Part shown: positions 7,796-14,474 of the stretch, one piece after another | Position numbering within the stretch: the stretch's first letter is position 1 | How the letters are laid out: each line of letters starts with the position of its first letter | NCBI GenBank assembly: GCA_002297005.1 | Contig: DBIX01000076.1 | Span: forward strand, 1-15,513 | Direction of reading: 5' to 3' | DNA length: 15,513 nt | Source: Cyanobacteria bacterium UBA791 | Lineage (GTDB): Bacteria > Cyanobacteriota > Vampirovibrionia > Gastranaerophilales > Gastranaerophilaceae | Program-made: the position numbers and the translations under genes | The notes under the pieces: generated by a model | Database searches by the model: none | What the model saw: the letters and a program-made list of their open reading frames with translations, nothing else | What the model was told of the DNA's origin: nothing

Positions 7796-8473
7796 ATGAA
7801 AAATCCTGAAACTATAAAAAATTTGTTTAATAATTTAGCAAAAAAATATGATTTCTTTAATAGGGTAATTTCTCTTGGTATGCAAACAAGAGTCAAAAAG
7901 AAAAGCTTAGAGTTGCTGAATATTTCTGATGGGAATAATGTTCTTGATATATGCACAGGAACAGGGGATTTGGCTTTTTTTATAAATAAAATTAATCCAA
8001 ACTTAAATATTACTGGAATTGATTTTTCAGAAAAAATGCTTGAAATTGCAAGAAATAAACAAAAAGATTATCAAAATAACATGAAATTTTTCTTGGCAGA
8101 TGGTAGGGAACTGCCATTTGAAGATGATACCTTTGATATTGTGACAATAGGTTTTGGATTAAGAAACATTGAAAACTACGAAAGAGTAATAAGTGAAATC
8201 CATAGAGTTCTAAAACCAAAGGGACAAATTTTAAATCTTGATTTTAGTTGTGATAAATCCTTTGCAAATTCTGTTTTTGATTTATTAACAAGTCTTTTTA
8301 CAAGTTTTACTTCTAAAAAATCTTCTTTTAAATATTTGATAGAGTCAAAAAAAGAATTTTTAAATTCTATAGACTTAATAAACCTTTTTAGACGCAAAGG
8401 CTTTATTTTCTTGAGAAGAAAGTATTATGCGTATGAAGTAATTTCTGCAGAAGTTTTTAGAAATAATAAATAG
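7796..8473 (+). CDS. ubiE: UbiE/MenG quinone C-methyltransferase
   Basis: A SAM-dependent methyltransferase that converts demethylmenaquinone to menaquinone (or the matching ubiquinone precursor), the last or next-to-last step of quinone synthesis. The 225-aa protein has the family start KKYDFFNRVISLGM (16-29). It also has SAM motif I VLDICTGTGDLA (49-60), the acidic motif GIDFSEKMLEIA, the LPFEDDTFDIVTIGFGLRN segment and the EIHRVLKPKG helix. It is slightly shorter than most family members but complete. A possible leaderless start follows an extended -10 box. A clear terminator lies 27 bp past the stop, so the gene is monocistronic. Menaquinone rather than ubiquinone is assumed; no other quinone gene is in view. 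Confidence 0.9.
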   Translation: MKNPETIKNLFNNLAKKYDFFNRVISLGMQTRVKKKSLELLNISDGNNVLDICTGTGDLAFFINKINPNLNITGIDFSEKMLEIARNKQKDYQNNMKFFLADGRELPFEDDTFDIVTIGFGLRNIENYERVISEIHRVLKPKGQILNLDFSCDKSFANSVFDLLTSLFTSFTSKKSSFKYLIESKKEFLNSIDLINLFRRKGFIFLRRKYYAYEVISAEVFRNNK

Positions 8474-8499
8474 GTTTTTATAATTTATTTTAGCTTGTC

Positions 8500-8526
8500 A
8501 AGTCCGTATTTTTGCGGACTTTTTTA
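8500..8526 (+). terminator. Intrinsic terminator of ubiE
   Basis: AAGTCCG (8500-8506) pairs with CGGACTT (8515-8521), with possible extra pairs in the loop, and is followed by a T run to 8526. The stem shares its sequence with the hairpin at 3447-3468. Confidence 0.85.
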
Positions 8527-8585
8527 TTTTTTTAAATTTGTCATAATAATAAAGTCTTAAATAAGAAAAGGAAATAATAAAACTT

Positions 8586-8621
8586 ATGGCAAATTACTAT
8601 AAAAATGCAGAACCAATATAA
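8586..8621 (+). pseudogene. 5' stub of a duplicated plus-strand gene
   Basis: An ATG opens only 11 codons (MANYYKNAEPI) before a stop. The start and its upstream sequence (gaaaagga...aaacttatggc) match the start region of the next remnant at about 8946-8972 (gaaaggtga...atacttatggc), including the unusually long Shine-Dalgarno spacing. This suggests a duplicated gene start whose body has been lost. It runs into the 3' end of the opposing membrane-protein pseudogene. Confidence 0.4.
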
Positions 8622-8924
8622 ATAAAAGGAATAGCCATTGAGATTAAACTTAGTATTTGTAGGATTAGCACAAAATTTGAGTTTAAAAATTTTTCATTTT
8701 TTATGCTTATGTTTAAACATCTTTCAAAAATATAAATAATTAAACTTAAAGTGAACCAAAAACAATTGGAGTTCCTATTTCATCTAAGTTTCGACTAAAT
8801 GATAAAAAGTATAAAGAGATAAATGTGTAAGTTATAAATGCAAATATAAATAATCCAATGATTACAAAGAAATTGAAACCATAGCTACTTCTAAATTTGG
8901 CTTTTTTAATTTATCTAAAAACAT
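8597..8924 (-). pseudogene. Frameshifted small membrane protein paralogue
   Basis: Reading the minus strand from the ATG at 8924 gives MFLDKLKKPNLEVAMVSIS, then a frameshift near 8866-8876. The next frame gives a hydrophobic stretch (FFVIIGLFIFAFITYTF...) and then RNLDEIGTPIVF. A second frameshift near 8752-8766 leads to a frame carrying IIYIFERCLNISIKNEKF and another hydrophobic stretch, ending at a TAG near 8597. Joined, the product would be about 110 aa. It aligns with the intact protein encoded at 9036-9425, most clearly YIFERCLNISIKN against YIFETSKNLKLKN, and LKKPN near the N-terminus against LKNSR. Two frameshifts indicate a decayed paralogue. Exact indel positions cannot be fixed by eye. 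Confidence 0.65.
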
Positions 8925-8967
8925 AAGAGTATATTACACAAAACAAGAAAGGTGAACAACAATACTT

Positions 8968-9174
8968 ATGGCTAAAAATTTGGAAGTTGACAATGAAATG
9001 AAAGATTTATCAATATGTGTTTATAAAGGAAATTTTTATACAACACTTATTAAACTCAAAAGACCTTTTGCGAGACTATATACTCCAAAAATTAAATATA
9101 AAATAAAACCAGAAAGCAAAAAAGCTATAAATAGTATTGAAAAAATACAACCTAATATAAAAAACATATTATAA
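8968..9174 (+). pseudogene. 5' remnant of a lipase paralogue
   Basis: The frame reads MAKNLEVDNEMKDLSICVYKGNFY, then about 45 codons lying wholly antisense to the membrane-protein gene. Its first 24 residues resemble the start of the intact lipase at 9461: EMKDLSICVYKGNF against DLQQLAGYVYKKQF. After about 9035 the reading is probably just the opposite strand of the neighbouring gene. I read it as the beginning of a lipase-like gene whose body has been deleted. A Shine-Dalgarno-like AAAGGTGA lies 14 nt upstream of the ATG. It could instead be a short expressed peptide of 68 aa, which I consider less likely. Confidence 0.5.
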
Positions 9175-9425
9175 ATTTTGTTTTCTAAAATGAATTTATT
9201 TTTTAATTTTAAATTTTTAGATGTTTCAAAGATATAAACAAATATAGAAATTATCAAAATAAAAAAATAAATTGCTAGATATATCGGTGAAATTATAAAA
9301 CCGATAATATTACCATCAAAAGGTGAACAGAAAAGCTTTATAAACAACGGATATAGAATAATTATCCAGCCTGAAACGGCAATTATATTAGCACTTCGGG
9401 AATTTTTTAAATCGTTTAAATTCAT
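9036..9425 (-). CDS. Small multi-pass membrane protein, unknown function
   Basis: A 129-aa protein I do not recognise. It has three long hydrophobic stretches: about 15-34, 40-67 (long enough for one long or two short passes) and 86-117. Between them is a charged loop (ETSKNLKLKNKFILENK). No signal peptidase site, metal motif or enzyme signature is visible. It is divergent from the intact lipase with a 35-bp gap, and a frameshifted paralogue has the same divergent relation to the preceding lipase remnant. This repeated pairing suggests a functional link, for example an immunity or escort protein for the lipase, but that is inference. An AATAAT box lies just before the ATG with no Shine-Dalgarno sequence. 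Confidence 0.65.
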   Translation of the reverse strand: MNLNDLKNSRSANIIAVSGWIIILYPLFIKLFCSPFDGNIIGFIISPIYLAIYFFILIISIFVYIFETSKNLKLKNKFILENKIYNMFFILGCIFSILFIAFLLSGFILYLIFGVYSLAKGLLSLISVV

Positions 9426-9460
9426 ATACTAATTATTACATAAATTGAAAGGAAAATCTA

Positions 9461-10387
9461 ATGACAGAAAAATTTTTAATCAAAGATTTGCAACAATTAG
9501 CTGGGTACGTTTATAAAAAACAATTCCAAAAACCAAAATGTTGGATAGAAATAGATGAGTACAATGAACCTATAACTGGCATGTATGCCGTAACATTTGT
9601 AAAAAATAATACAATTGTGATTTCTTTTAGAGGTACTGATAAAAATTCTAAACGTGATGTTTTGAACGATATATTTATGGCTTCAAATATGTTACCTCCT
9701 CAAATAGTTTCAGCACAAAAATATTATAGAGAGATAAAAAATAAATTTCCAAATAAAGAAATAATTTTAACAGGACATTCTTTAGGTGGAAGTTTAGCTC
9801 AAATTGTTGGCAGTCAAACAGGGAATAAAACTGTAAATTTTGGTGCGTATGGAACTGGTAATTTTGTAAATTCTCAAATAAAAACAGATAGAAATATTAC
9901 AAATTATGGGAATATTGAAGATCCAATTTTTACTTCCAATATAAAAAATCAAATCGGAAAAACAATGATAATTTCTGATGATATTTCTGATAATTCAAAA
10001 CGTCAAATTTCAAAAGGTATGAATAATATAAATTTCAATACTGAAAAACATTATTTAGAAAATATTGGAGATTTAGATAAATCTGTTGAATACAAAGGTC
10101 AAAAATTACCTATCGAAAATAATTTATTGATAAATTTAAATATAGAAAAGAATATAAATGCTCGAGATGTTGATAAAAAGAGAGTTATTACAAGAGAAGA
10201 AATTGGACAAATGACAAAAGATGAATACGATAAGAATGAAAATTTTATCAATCAGCAGTTAAAACTTGGAAATATCATGTCAAAAGCTCAAGCTGATGAG
10301 AAAGTTAAAACAGGTGATTTAATTTGGGTAGAGGGTTATACTCGTGAGGACGGTACAAAAGTTTGTGGTTATTATAGACGTAAATAA
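9461..10387 (+). CDS. Class 3 lipase-family protein with C-terminal module
   Basis: A 308-aa predicted esterase or lipase. The N-terminal alpha/beta-hydrolase domain (about 1-200) has VISFRGTD (53-60), the nucleophile elbow GHSLGG with S107, a candidate aspartate at D154 (YGNIEDPIF) and a candidate histidine at H197 (HYLENI). This gives a complete Ser-Asp-His triad in the order of the Lipase_3 family. The C-terminal part (about 235-308) is a separate module, with REEIGQMTKDEYDKNE and the ending VEGYTREDGTKVCGYYRRK. No signal peptide is visible, so export would need another route or the substrate is cytoplasmic. The start has GAAAGGA 7 nt upstream. The stop is three consecutive TAA codons; past them the same frame stays open for 23 codons, giving the first tail remnant. 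The gene lies in an island of decayed duplicates. Confidence 0.8.
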   Translation: MTEKFLIKDLQQLAGYVYKKQFQKPKCWIEIDEYNEPITGMYAVTFVKNNTIVISFRGTDKNSKRDVLNDIFMASNMLPPQIVSAQKYYREIKNKFPNKEIILTGHSLGGSLAQIVGSQTGNKTVNFGAYGTGNFVNSQIKTDRNITNYGNIEDPIFTSNIKNQIGKTMIISDDISDNSKRQISKGMNNINFNTEKHYLENIGDLDKSVEYKGQKLPIENNLLINLNIEKNINARDVDKKRVITREEIGQMTKDEYDKNENFINQQLKLGNIMSKAQADEKVKTGDLIWVEGYTREDGTKVCGYYRRK

Positions 10388-10393
10388 TAATAA

Positions 10394-10465
10394 GCAAAAA
10401 AAAATGGAAAAGCTAAAATAGCTTCTCCAGAATTAAGAATAGCTGGAAGTATGAAAAAGATTTAA
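10394..10465 (+). pseudogene. First 3' tail remnant (lipase-array gene)
   Basis: In the same frame as the lipase, immediately after its triple TAA, the sequence reads AKKNGKAKIASPELRIAGS then MKKI and stop. A nearly identical 43-bp copy lies at 10581-10623. The differences between the copies in the aligned ASPELRIAGSMKKI codons (GCT/GCC and CCA/CCG) are both synonymous, which suggests these were once coding. Either the lipase lost its last residues to the TAA run, or this is the 3' end of a deleted neighbour. Confidence 0.45.
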
Positions 10466-10553
10466 TATACTTATATTAAACTCCATTAAAATTTTTATTT
10501 CTATAGCCACATGGGCGATTTAATAGGATAATTCTTGAGTAAATACTTAAAGG

Positions 10554-10622
10554 TAAAAAAAGAGGAGAAGCTATATTGCCTCTCCGGAATTAAGAATAGC
10601 TGGAAGTATGAAAAAGATTTAA
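10554..10622 (+). pseudogene. Second 3' tail remnant with frameshift
   Basis: This is a second copy of the tail, reading ASPELRIAGSMKKI then stop from 10578. Upstream the match continues in another frame (KKRGEAI against KKNGKAKI), one base short relative to the first copy, so it is frameshifted. Homology resumes past the stop (tattaaac, then tagccaca at 10504-10511 and 10657-10664), giving a repeat unit of about 100 bp spaced by about 155 bp. Confidence 0.45.
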
Positions 10623-10696
10623 TTATATTAAACCGATTTTTAGCACGAAAAACAATTAGCCACACAGTTATATCTTTTGGATAATTATGTTTATAG

Positions 10697-10702
10697 TATA
10701 AT
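10697..10702 (+). promoter_or_regulatory. -10 box of the acyltransferase operon
   Basis: A perfect TATAAT ends 6 nt before the ATG at 10709. GGAGCT lies between the box and the ATG, so the transcript would begin at or within a few bases of the start codon. No clear -35 box is visible. Confidence 0.45.
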
Positions 10703-10708
10703 GGAGCT

Positions 10709-11395
10709 ATGGTTAGACTATCAAACGAAGCAACTGTACAATTTTTAGGAAGCTTAATTTACGGCGTATTTAGTATTCAACGATTAATGACAGAAATGGT
10801 TGCCATTAACCCACCAAAAGAAAACTGTCTGTATGCTATCTGGCATGCAAACCTTTTGAGTGTACATTGTTTAAAAGACAATAATAACGGTCCTCTAAAT
10901 ATTATGATTAGCCATTCCCGAGATGGTAAAATCGTAACTAAGATTACTGAGAATTGGGGTATTAAAGTTATTCGTGCTTCATATCACCGTAAAGGAAATA
11001 TTAGCGGTAGTAAAGAACTTGTTGAGAAACTAAAAAATGGTGAATGTGGTGCTATTATGGTGGATGGACCTAGAGGTCCTAAAGAGGTTGTAAAAGACGG
11101 CATTGTAAAACTTGCAAAAATGTCAGGAAAGCCTGTTGTTCCAACGTATATGTATTCACCACAAAAAACTCTTTTGACTCTTCCAGGGTGGGACGGAATG
11201 AGAGTTCCATTTACAATATCAAAAATAGTTGTATTACACGGTGAACCTATTTACGTTGATGAAAATGCGTCAACTGAACAAATAGAAGAAAAAAGATTAG
11301 AAATTCAAAAATCTATGGAACAATTAAAAGCGATTGCTCCTCAAAAATTTAAAGAGGTATTCAGATTTGGGTTATGGAAAAGAAAGAATTTTTAA
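10709..11395 (+). CDS. DUF374 lysophospholipid acyltransferase-like protein
   Basis: A 228-aa protein of the DUF374 group, related to LPLAT-type acyltransferases such as the lipid A acyltransferases. Visible family motifs are YAIWHANLL (42-50, the histidine of the acyltransferase site), SHSRDGKIVTKI (68-79), RASYHRKGNISGS, the MVDGPRGPKEVVKDGIVKLAKMSGKPVVP block, and the hydrophobic N-terminal segment. It probably acylates a membrane lipid at the inner face of the membrane; donor and acceptor are unknown. It is the first gene of a tight run: its 3' end overlaps the nitrilase-family gene by 22 bp, and dacB follows. A perfect -10 box lies just upstream of its ATG. Confidence 0.83.
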   Translation: MVRLSNEATVQFLGSLIYGVFSIQRLMTEMVAINPPKENCLYAIWHANLLSVHCLKDNNNGPLNIMISHSRDGKIVTKITENWGIKVIRASYHRKGNISGSKELVEKLKNGECGAIMVDGPRGPKEVVKDGIVKLAKMSGKPVVPTYMYSPQKTLLTLPGWDGMRVPFTISKIVVLHGEPIYVDENASTEQIEEKRLEIQKSMEQLKAIAPQKFKEVFRFGLWKRKNF

Positions 11396-12195
11396 ACGTA
11401 CTTGGAATACAAATCCAATCTACACTTGGGGATAAAAAAGAAAATTATAAAAAGGTAGAAGATGCAATAAATGAGGGCTTTAAATCAGGGACTGACTTGA
11501 TTGTACTGCCAGAAGTTTGGACTTGCGGTTGGTGTCCTGATTTGTTTAGAGCTTCTGCTGAAGACCTTGAAACAGGGGAAACAACAGAGTTTTTAAAATC
11601 AATTGCAAAGAAATATAACTCTTTTGTAGTTGGTGGTAGTTATATTACGAAAAAAGATGGAAAATTCTACAATACTTGTCCAGTCATTAATGACAAGGGT
11701 GAACTTATTGCACATTATAACAAATCTCATTTGTTTTCATATTATGGTTGTGCTGAGGGTACTTATGTTGAAAATGGTAATCAGCCTGTTTTAGTTGATA
11801 TAAAAGGTATTAAAACTGGTCTTACCGTTTGTTATGACATAAGATTTCCAGAAATTTATAGAGCTTATAGAAAAGCTGGAGCTGATTTATTAATTAATGT
11901 CGCAGCTTGGGGTAGCAACAAAAAAGATGTTTGGAGAACTCTTACAAGTGCAAGAGCTATGGAAAATCAATGCAATTTTATTGCTGTTGATCAAAAAGGT
12001 TTAATTAAAGATAACGAATATAATTTGGGTTATTCAAGAGTTATAAATTATGACGGTAGCATTAATCAAGAAATTGATGAGGCAAAAAATTATATTTATG
12101 CGACAATTAAATTTGACAAGGCTATGTATGATTTTAGAGATAAGTGTACAGTCTTGAAAGATATTCATAGTAATTATGAGGTATGTATTTTATGA
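11374..12195 (+). CDS. Nitrilase-family carbon-nitrogen hydrolase
   Basis: A 273-aa member of the carbon-nitrogen hydrolase superfamily, closest by its motifs to Nit2/omega-amidase-type enzymes, which remove the amide from alpha-ketoglutaramate or alpha-ketosuccinamate. The catalytic Glu-Lys-Cys triad is complete: E47 in LPEVW, K117 in YNKSHLF and C153 in GLTVCYDIRFPE. NVAAWG and RAMENQCNFIAVDQ complete the pattern. It overlaps the acyltransferase by 22 bp and its TGA overlaps the dacB start (ATGA), so the three genes are translationally coupled. Its presence in an envelope operon may be simple packing; nothing in the protein points to an envelope substrate. The exact amide substrate is not determined by the sequence. 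Confidence 0.87.
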   Translation: MEKKEFLNVLGIQIQSTLGDKKENYKKVEDAINEGFKSGTDLIVLPEVWTCGWCPDLFRASAEDLETGETTEFLKSIAKKYNSFVVGGSYITKKDGKFYNTCPVINDKGELIAHYNKSHLFSYYGCAEGTYVENGNQPVLVDIKGIKTGLTVCYDIRFPEIYRAYRKAGADLLINVAAWGSNKKDVWRTLTSARAMENQCNFIAVDQKGLIKDNEYNLGYSRVINYDGSINQEIDEAKNYIYATIKFDKAMYDFRDKCTVLKDIHSNYEVCIL

Positions 12196-13556
12196 AAAAA
12201 TTAGTAATAACTTTAATGGTTATATTTTTAAATATTGGTATTGCATCTGCAAAAAACTTACCAAATGCTTTTGACAATGCTTTTTCAGAAACTGGAATTT
12301 CAAAACATGCAGTAAGTATTTCAGTACAAGATATTGATAAACCTAAAAAAGTTTATCAAATAAATTCTGAAAAACCAATGATGCCTGCATCTACTCAAAA
12401 ACTTATCACAACAACTCCAGCTTTTGAGGTTTTGGGTGATGATTATAAATTTTCAACAAAGTTGTATAAGGTTAAAAATACTAATGACTATTACATAGTT
12501 TTAGGTGCTGACCCATATTTAACTAGAAATGATTTGAAAGATTTATTAGGTAAAATTAATCTTCCAAAAAATAAAAATATTTCAAAATTATATATCGATG
12601 ATAGTATTTTTGACAAAAATGAATGGGGCGAAGGCTGGCAATGGGATGATGATTTAAATCCGCTTATGCCAAAATTTTCTGCTTACAATATTGACGGTAA
12701 TGTTGTAAAAGCGAAATTAACTCCTCTTCAAAATCAACCACCTCAAATAGAAATGAATGTTTTTTATCCTGTTTTATTAATGAATTATGTTAAAAATGGA
12801 GATAAAACAAATGTAACTGTTTCAAGAAGAAATTATATTTCTGCAAATGAATTAACTTTTGAGGGCGAAATTTCTACTGCTACAGAAATGATTATTCCTG
12901 TAAATAATATGCAAGAATATTTTAAATTAAGAGTTAAAGAGGGTTTGAAATCAAACAAATTGCATTATTACGACAAAATTCAAACTAAAAAATTACCAGC
13001 AAATAATGTTGTTTTAGTTGGTGAAATCACTCATTCAATAACTCAAGCTAAAAAAGATGTTTACGAAAACTCAAATAATTTAGTTGCAGAAACAGTATTC
13101 AAACTTGCCGGTGCTAAATACACTAAAAAGACTGGTAGTTTTGAAAATTCTTATAAGGTAGTTGAAGATTTTGCAAAGACAAATGCTATTGATTTATCAG
13201 GTGTAAAAATTGTAGATGGTAGTGGTGTTTCTAAAAACAATATGACTACTACAAAATTTATGACTGAATACCTTGTTCAAGTTTCTAAAAATTACGGACA
13301 TGAAAAAGTTATTTCTGCTTTACCTTATCCAAATCCTGAAAGTAGCACTCTTAAAAATAGAATGTTGTATCTAGGTAATAAATTACATGCAAAAACAGGA
13401 ACACTAGCAGATGTTAGTGGTATTGCAGGATATATTGAAACAAGAAAAGGTAATAAATACGCATTTAGTATTCTTATAAATGATGCCAAATCAACAAAAA
13501 TTGAAAAGAAAACTTTTGAAGAATTAATTTTAAGAGCTATTTATAGAAGCTTATAA
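12192..13556 (+). CDS. dacB: D-alanyl-D-alanine carboxypeptidase/endopeptidase PBP4
   Basis: A penicillin-binding protein (peptidase family S13) that trims peptidoglycan stem peptides or crosslinks in the periplasm. The 454-aa protein starts with a signal peptide (MKKLVITLMVIFLNIGIASA, then cleavage near 20). All three active-site motifs are present: SxxK as S67-T-Q-K70 (PASTQKL), SxN as S-N-N in YENSNNLVAE, and KTG in HAKTGTLADVSG. The large insert between SxxK and SxN is typical of PBP4. I chose the ATG at 12192 because GAGG lies 10 nt upstream and the signal peptide begins cleanly there. An in-frame ATG at 12183 is only one base past the GAGG. The ATGA overlap couples it to the nitrilase-family gene. 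Its stop is 6 bp from the convergent pheA stop. Confidence 0.93.
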   Translation: MKKLVITLMVIFLNIGIASAKNLPNAFDNAFSETGISKHAVSISVQDIDKPKKVYQINSEKPMMPASTQKLITTTPAFEVLGDDYKFSTKLYKVKNTNDYYIVLGADPYLTRNDLKDLLGKINLPKNKNISKLYIDDSIFDKNEWGEGWQWDDDLNPLMPKFSAYNIDGNVVKAKLTPLQNQPPQIEMNVFYPVLLMNYVKNGDKTNVTVSRRNYISANELTFEGEISTATEMIIPVNNMQEYFKLRVKEGLKSNKLHYYDKIQTKKLPANNVVLVGEITHSITQAKKDVYENSNNLVAETVFKLAGAKYTKKTGSFENSYKVVEDFAKTNAIDLSGVKIVDGSGVSKNNMTTTKFMTEYLVQVSKNYGHEKVISALPYPNPESSTLKNRMLYLGNKLHAKTGTLADVSGIAGYIETRKGNKYAFSILINDAKSTKIEKKTFEELILRAIYRSL

Positions 13557-13562
13557 TATAGA

Positions 13563-14426
13563 TTAATCAATTCTGTTTAATTTTTCATAAGAGCCTACAA
13601 GTCGGAAATAGCTAGATTTTTCTTTTATTTCGTCTAAGGCTTTTGAAATAATTTCGTCTGTATAATGACCGTCAAAATCAACAAGGAATGTATATTCACC
13701 AAATTTAACTTTTGATGGTCTTGAATCAATGTAGTATAAATTTATATCATATTTTTGAAAAATTTCTAAAACTTTTAATAAAGCTCCTGATTCATTTATT
13801 GTAGAAAATGCAAGAGAAGTCTTGTCATTACCTGTTCTAGGAGTTTTGTATTTACCTAATAACACAAACCTTGTTTGGTTTGTTGGGTCGTCATTGATAT
13901 TTAATTTCAAAATGTTTAGATTATATAATTCTGCAGTTTTTGCACTACCTATTGCACCATAATCTAAGCCATATTTTTCTAAAGATTTTGCTGCGTTTGC
14001 TGTACTTGTTGCACGAATAATATCAATATTGTTTGGTAAATTTTCATGAATAAAATTCAAGCATTGTGCAATCGCTTGTGGATGAGAAATTAAACCTTTA
14101 ATTCCTTTTATATCAGTATTTTTTGATAATAAACAATGTCTAATAGGTAATGGATATTCTGATAAATACTGTAAATCATTATTATTAGTTTTGATAAGAG
14201 AGTCAATTGCTTCCCTTACTGCACCCTCAATAGAATTTTCCACAGGGATTACACCTACAACATCTTTGTTATTATTAACATATTCAATAGCTTCTGATAT
14301 TGTAGGGCAAGGTGTTTCTTTAACGTTAAGGTTATAATGTTTGCAAAAAATGTCTTTAGCCATTTCTGAATAAGAACCTGCTGGACCTAAAAATACAACT
14401 TCCTTAACTGTTTTTAAAAATTCCAT
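13563..14426 (-). CDS. pheA: Prephenate dehydratase
   Basis: Converts prephenate to phenylpyruvate in phenylalanine synthesis. The 287-aa protein is the monofunctional type with no chorismate mutase domain. The catalytic region (about 10-190) has FLGPAGSYSEMA, GVIPVENSIEGAVREAID, SHPQAIAQC, the STANAAK segment, GAIGSAKTAELYNL and the hallmark TRF in DPTNQTRFVLLG. The C-terminal ACT domain (about 200-285) has KTSLAFS, GALLKVLEIFQKYDINLYYIDSRP (the usual ESRP written as DSRP) and GEYTFLVDFDGH, so feedback control by phenylalanine is likely. The start has an AGG about 5 nt before the ATG. The gene is divergent from the hexomutase gene, whose -35 box overlaps the pheA start codon. Confidence 0.94.
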   Translation of the reverse strand: MEFLKTVKEVVFLGPAGSYSEMAKDIFCKHYNLNVKETPCPTISEAIEYVNNNKDVVGVIPVENSIEGAVREAIDSLIKTNNNDLQYLSEYPLPIRHCLLSKNTDIKGIKGLISHPQAIAQCLNFIHENLPNNIDIIRATSTANAAKSLEKYGLDYGAIGSAKTAELYNLNILKLNINDDPTNQTRFVLLGKYKTPRTGNDKTSLAFSTINESGALLKVLEIFQKYDINLYYIDSRPSKVKFGEYTFLVDFDGHYTDEIISKALDEIKEKSSYFRLVGSYEKLNRID

Positions 14427-14454
14427 TGTAACCTATGTGCCTTTCGTTTATAAT
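14426..14454 (+). promoter_or_regulatory. Promoter of the phosphohexomutase gene
   Basis: TTGTAA (14426-14431), a 17-bp spacer and a perfect TATAAT (14449-14454) lie upstream of the start. The -35 box touches the pheA start codon, and TATAAA on the opposite strand (minus reading of the same box) could serve pheA, so the two divergent genes may share one RNA polymerase footprint. Confidence 0.55.
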
Positions 14455-14474
14455 CTTACTAAAAGGTAGGTAAA

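Larger units (their letters stand above)
10388..10708. other. Gene-free stretch with tail repeats
   Basis: About 320 bp without an intact gene between the lipase and the acyltransferase. It consists mainly of the two direct repeats described separately, with AT-rich sequence between them. Near its end a perfect TATAAT serves the next gene. I see no clear rho-independent terminator for the lipase. Confidence 0.6.

Noticed and set aside
9036..9174. Downstream two thirds of the plus-strand frame opening at 8968 as a real protein
   Set aside because: It lies fully antisense to the membrane-protein gene and has the lysine/isoleucine-rich composition expected from reading AT-rich sequence. Only the first 24 or so codons resemble a gene.
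10406..10445. Hairpins in the tail repeats as a structured non-coding RNA
   Set aside because: Short imperfect stems exist in both copies, but mismatches are not consistently compensated, while the copies differ synonymously in the lipase frame. A decayed coding tail explains them better.
12183..12191. An earlier in-frame ATG for dacB
   Set aside because: It is one base past the GAGG, too close for initiation, and would put extra residues before a clean signal peptide.
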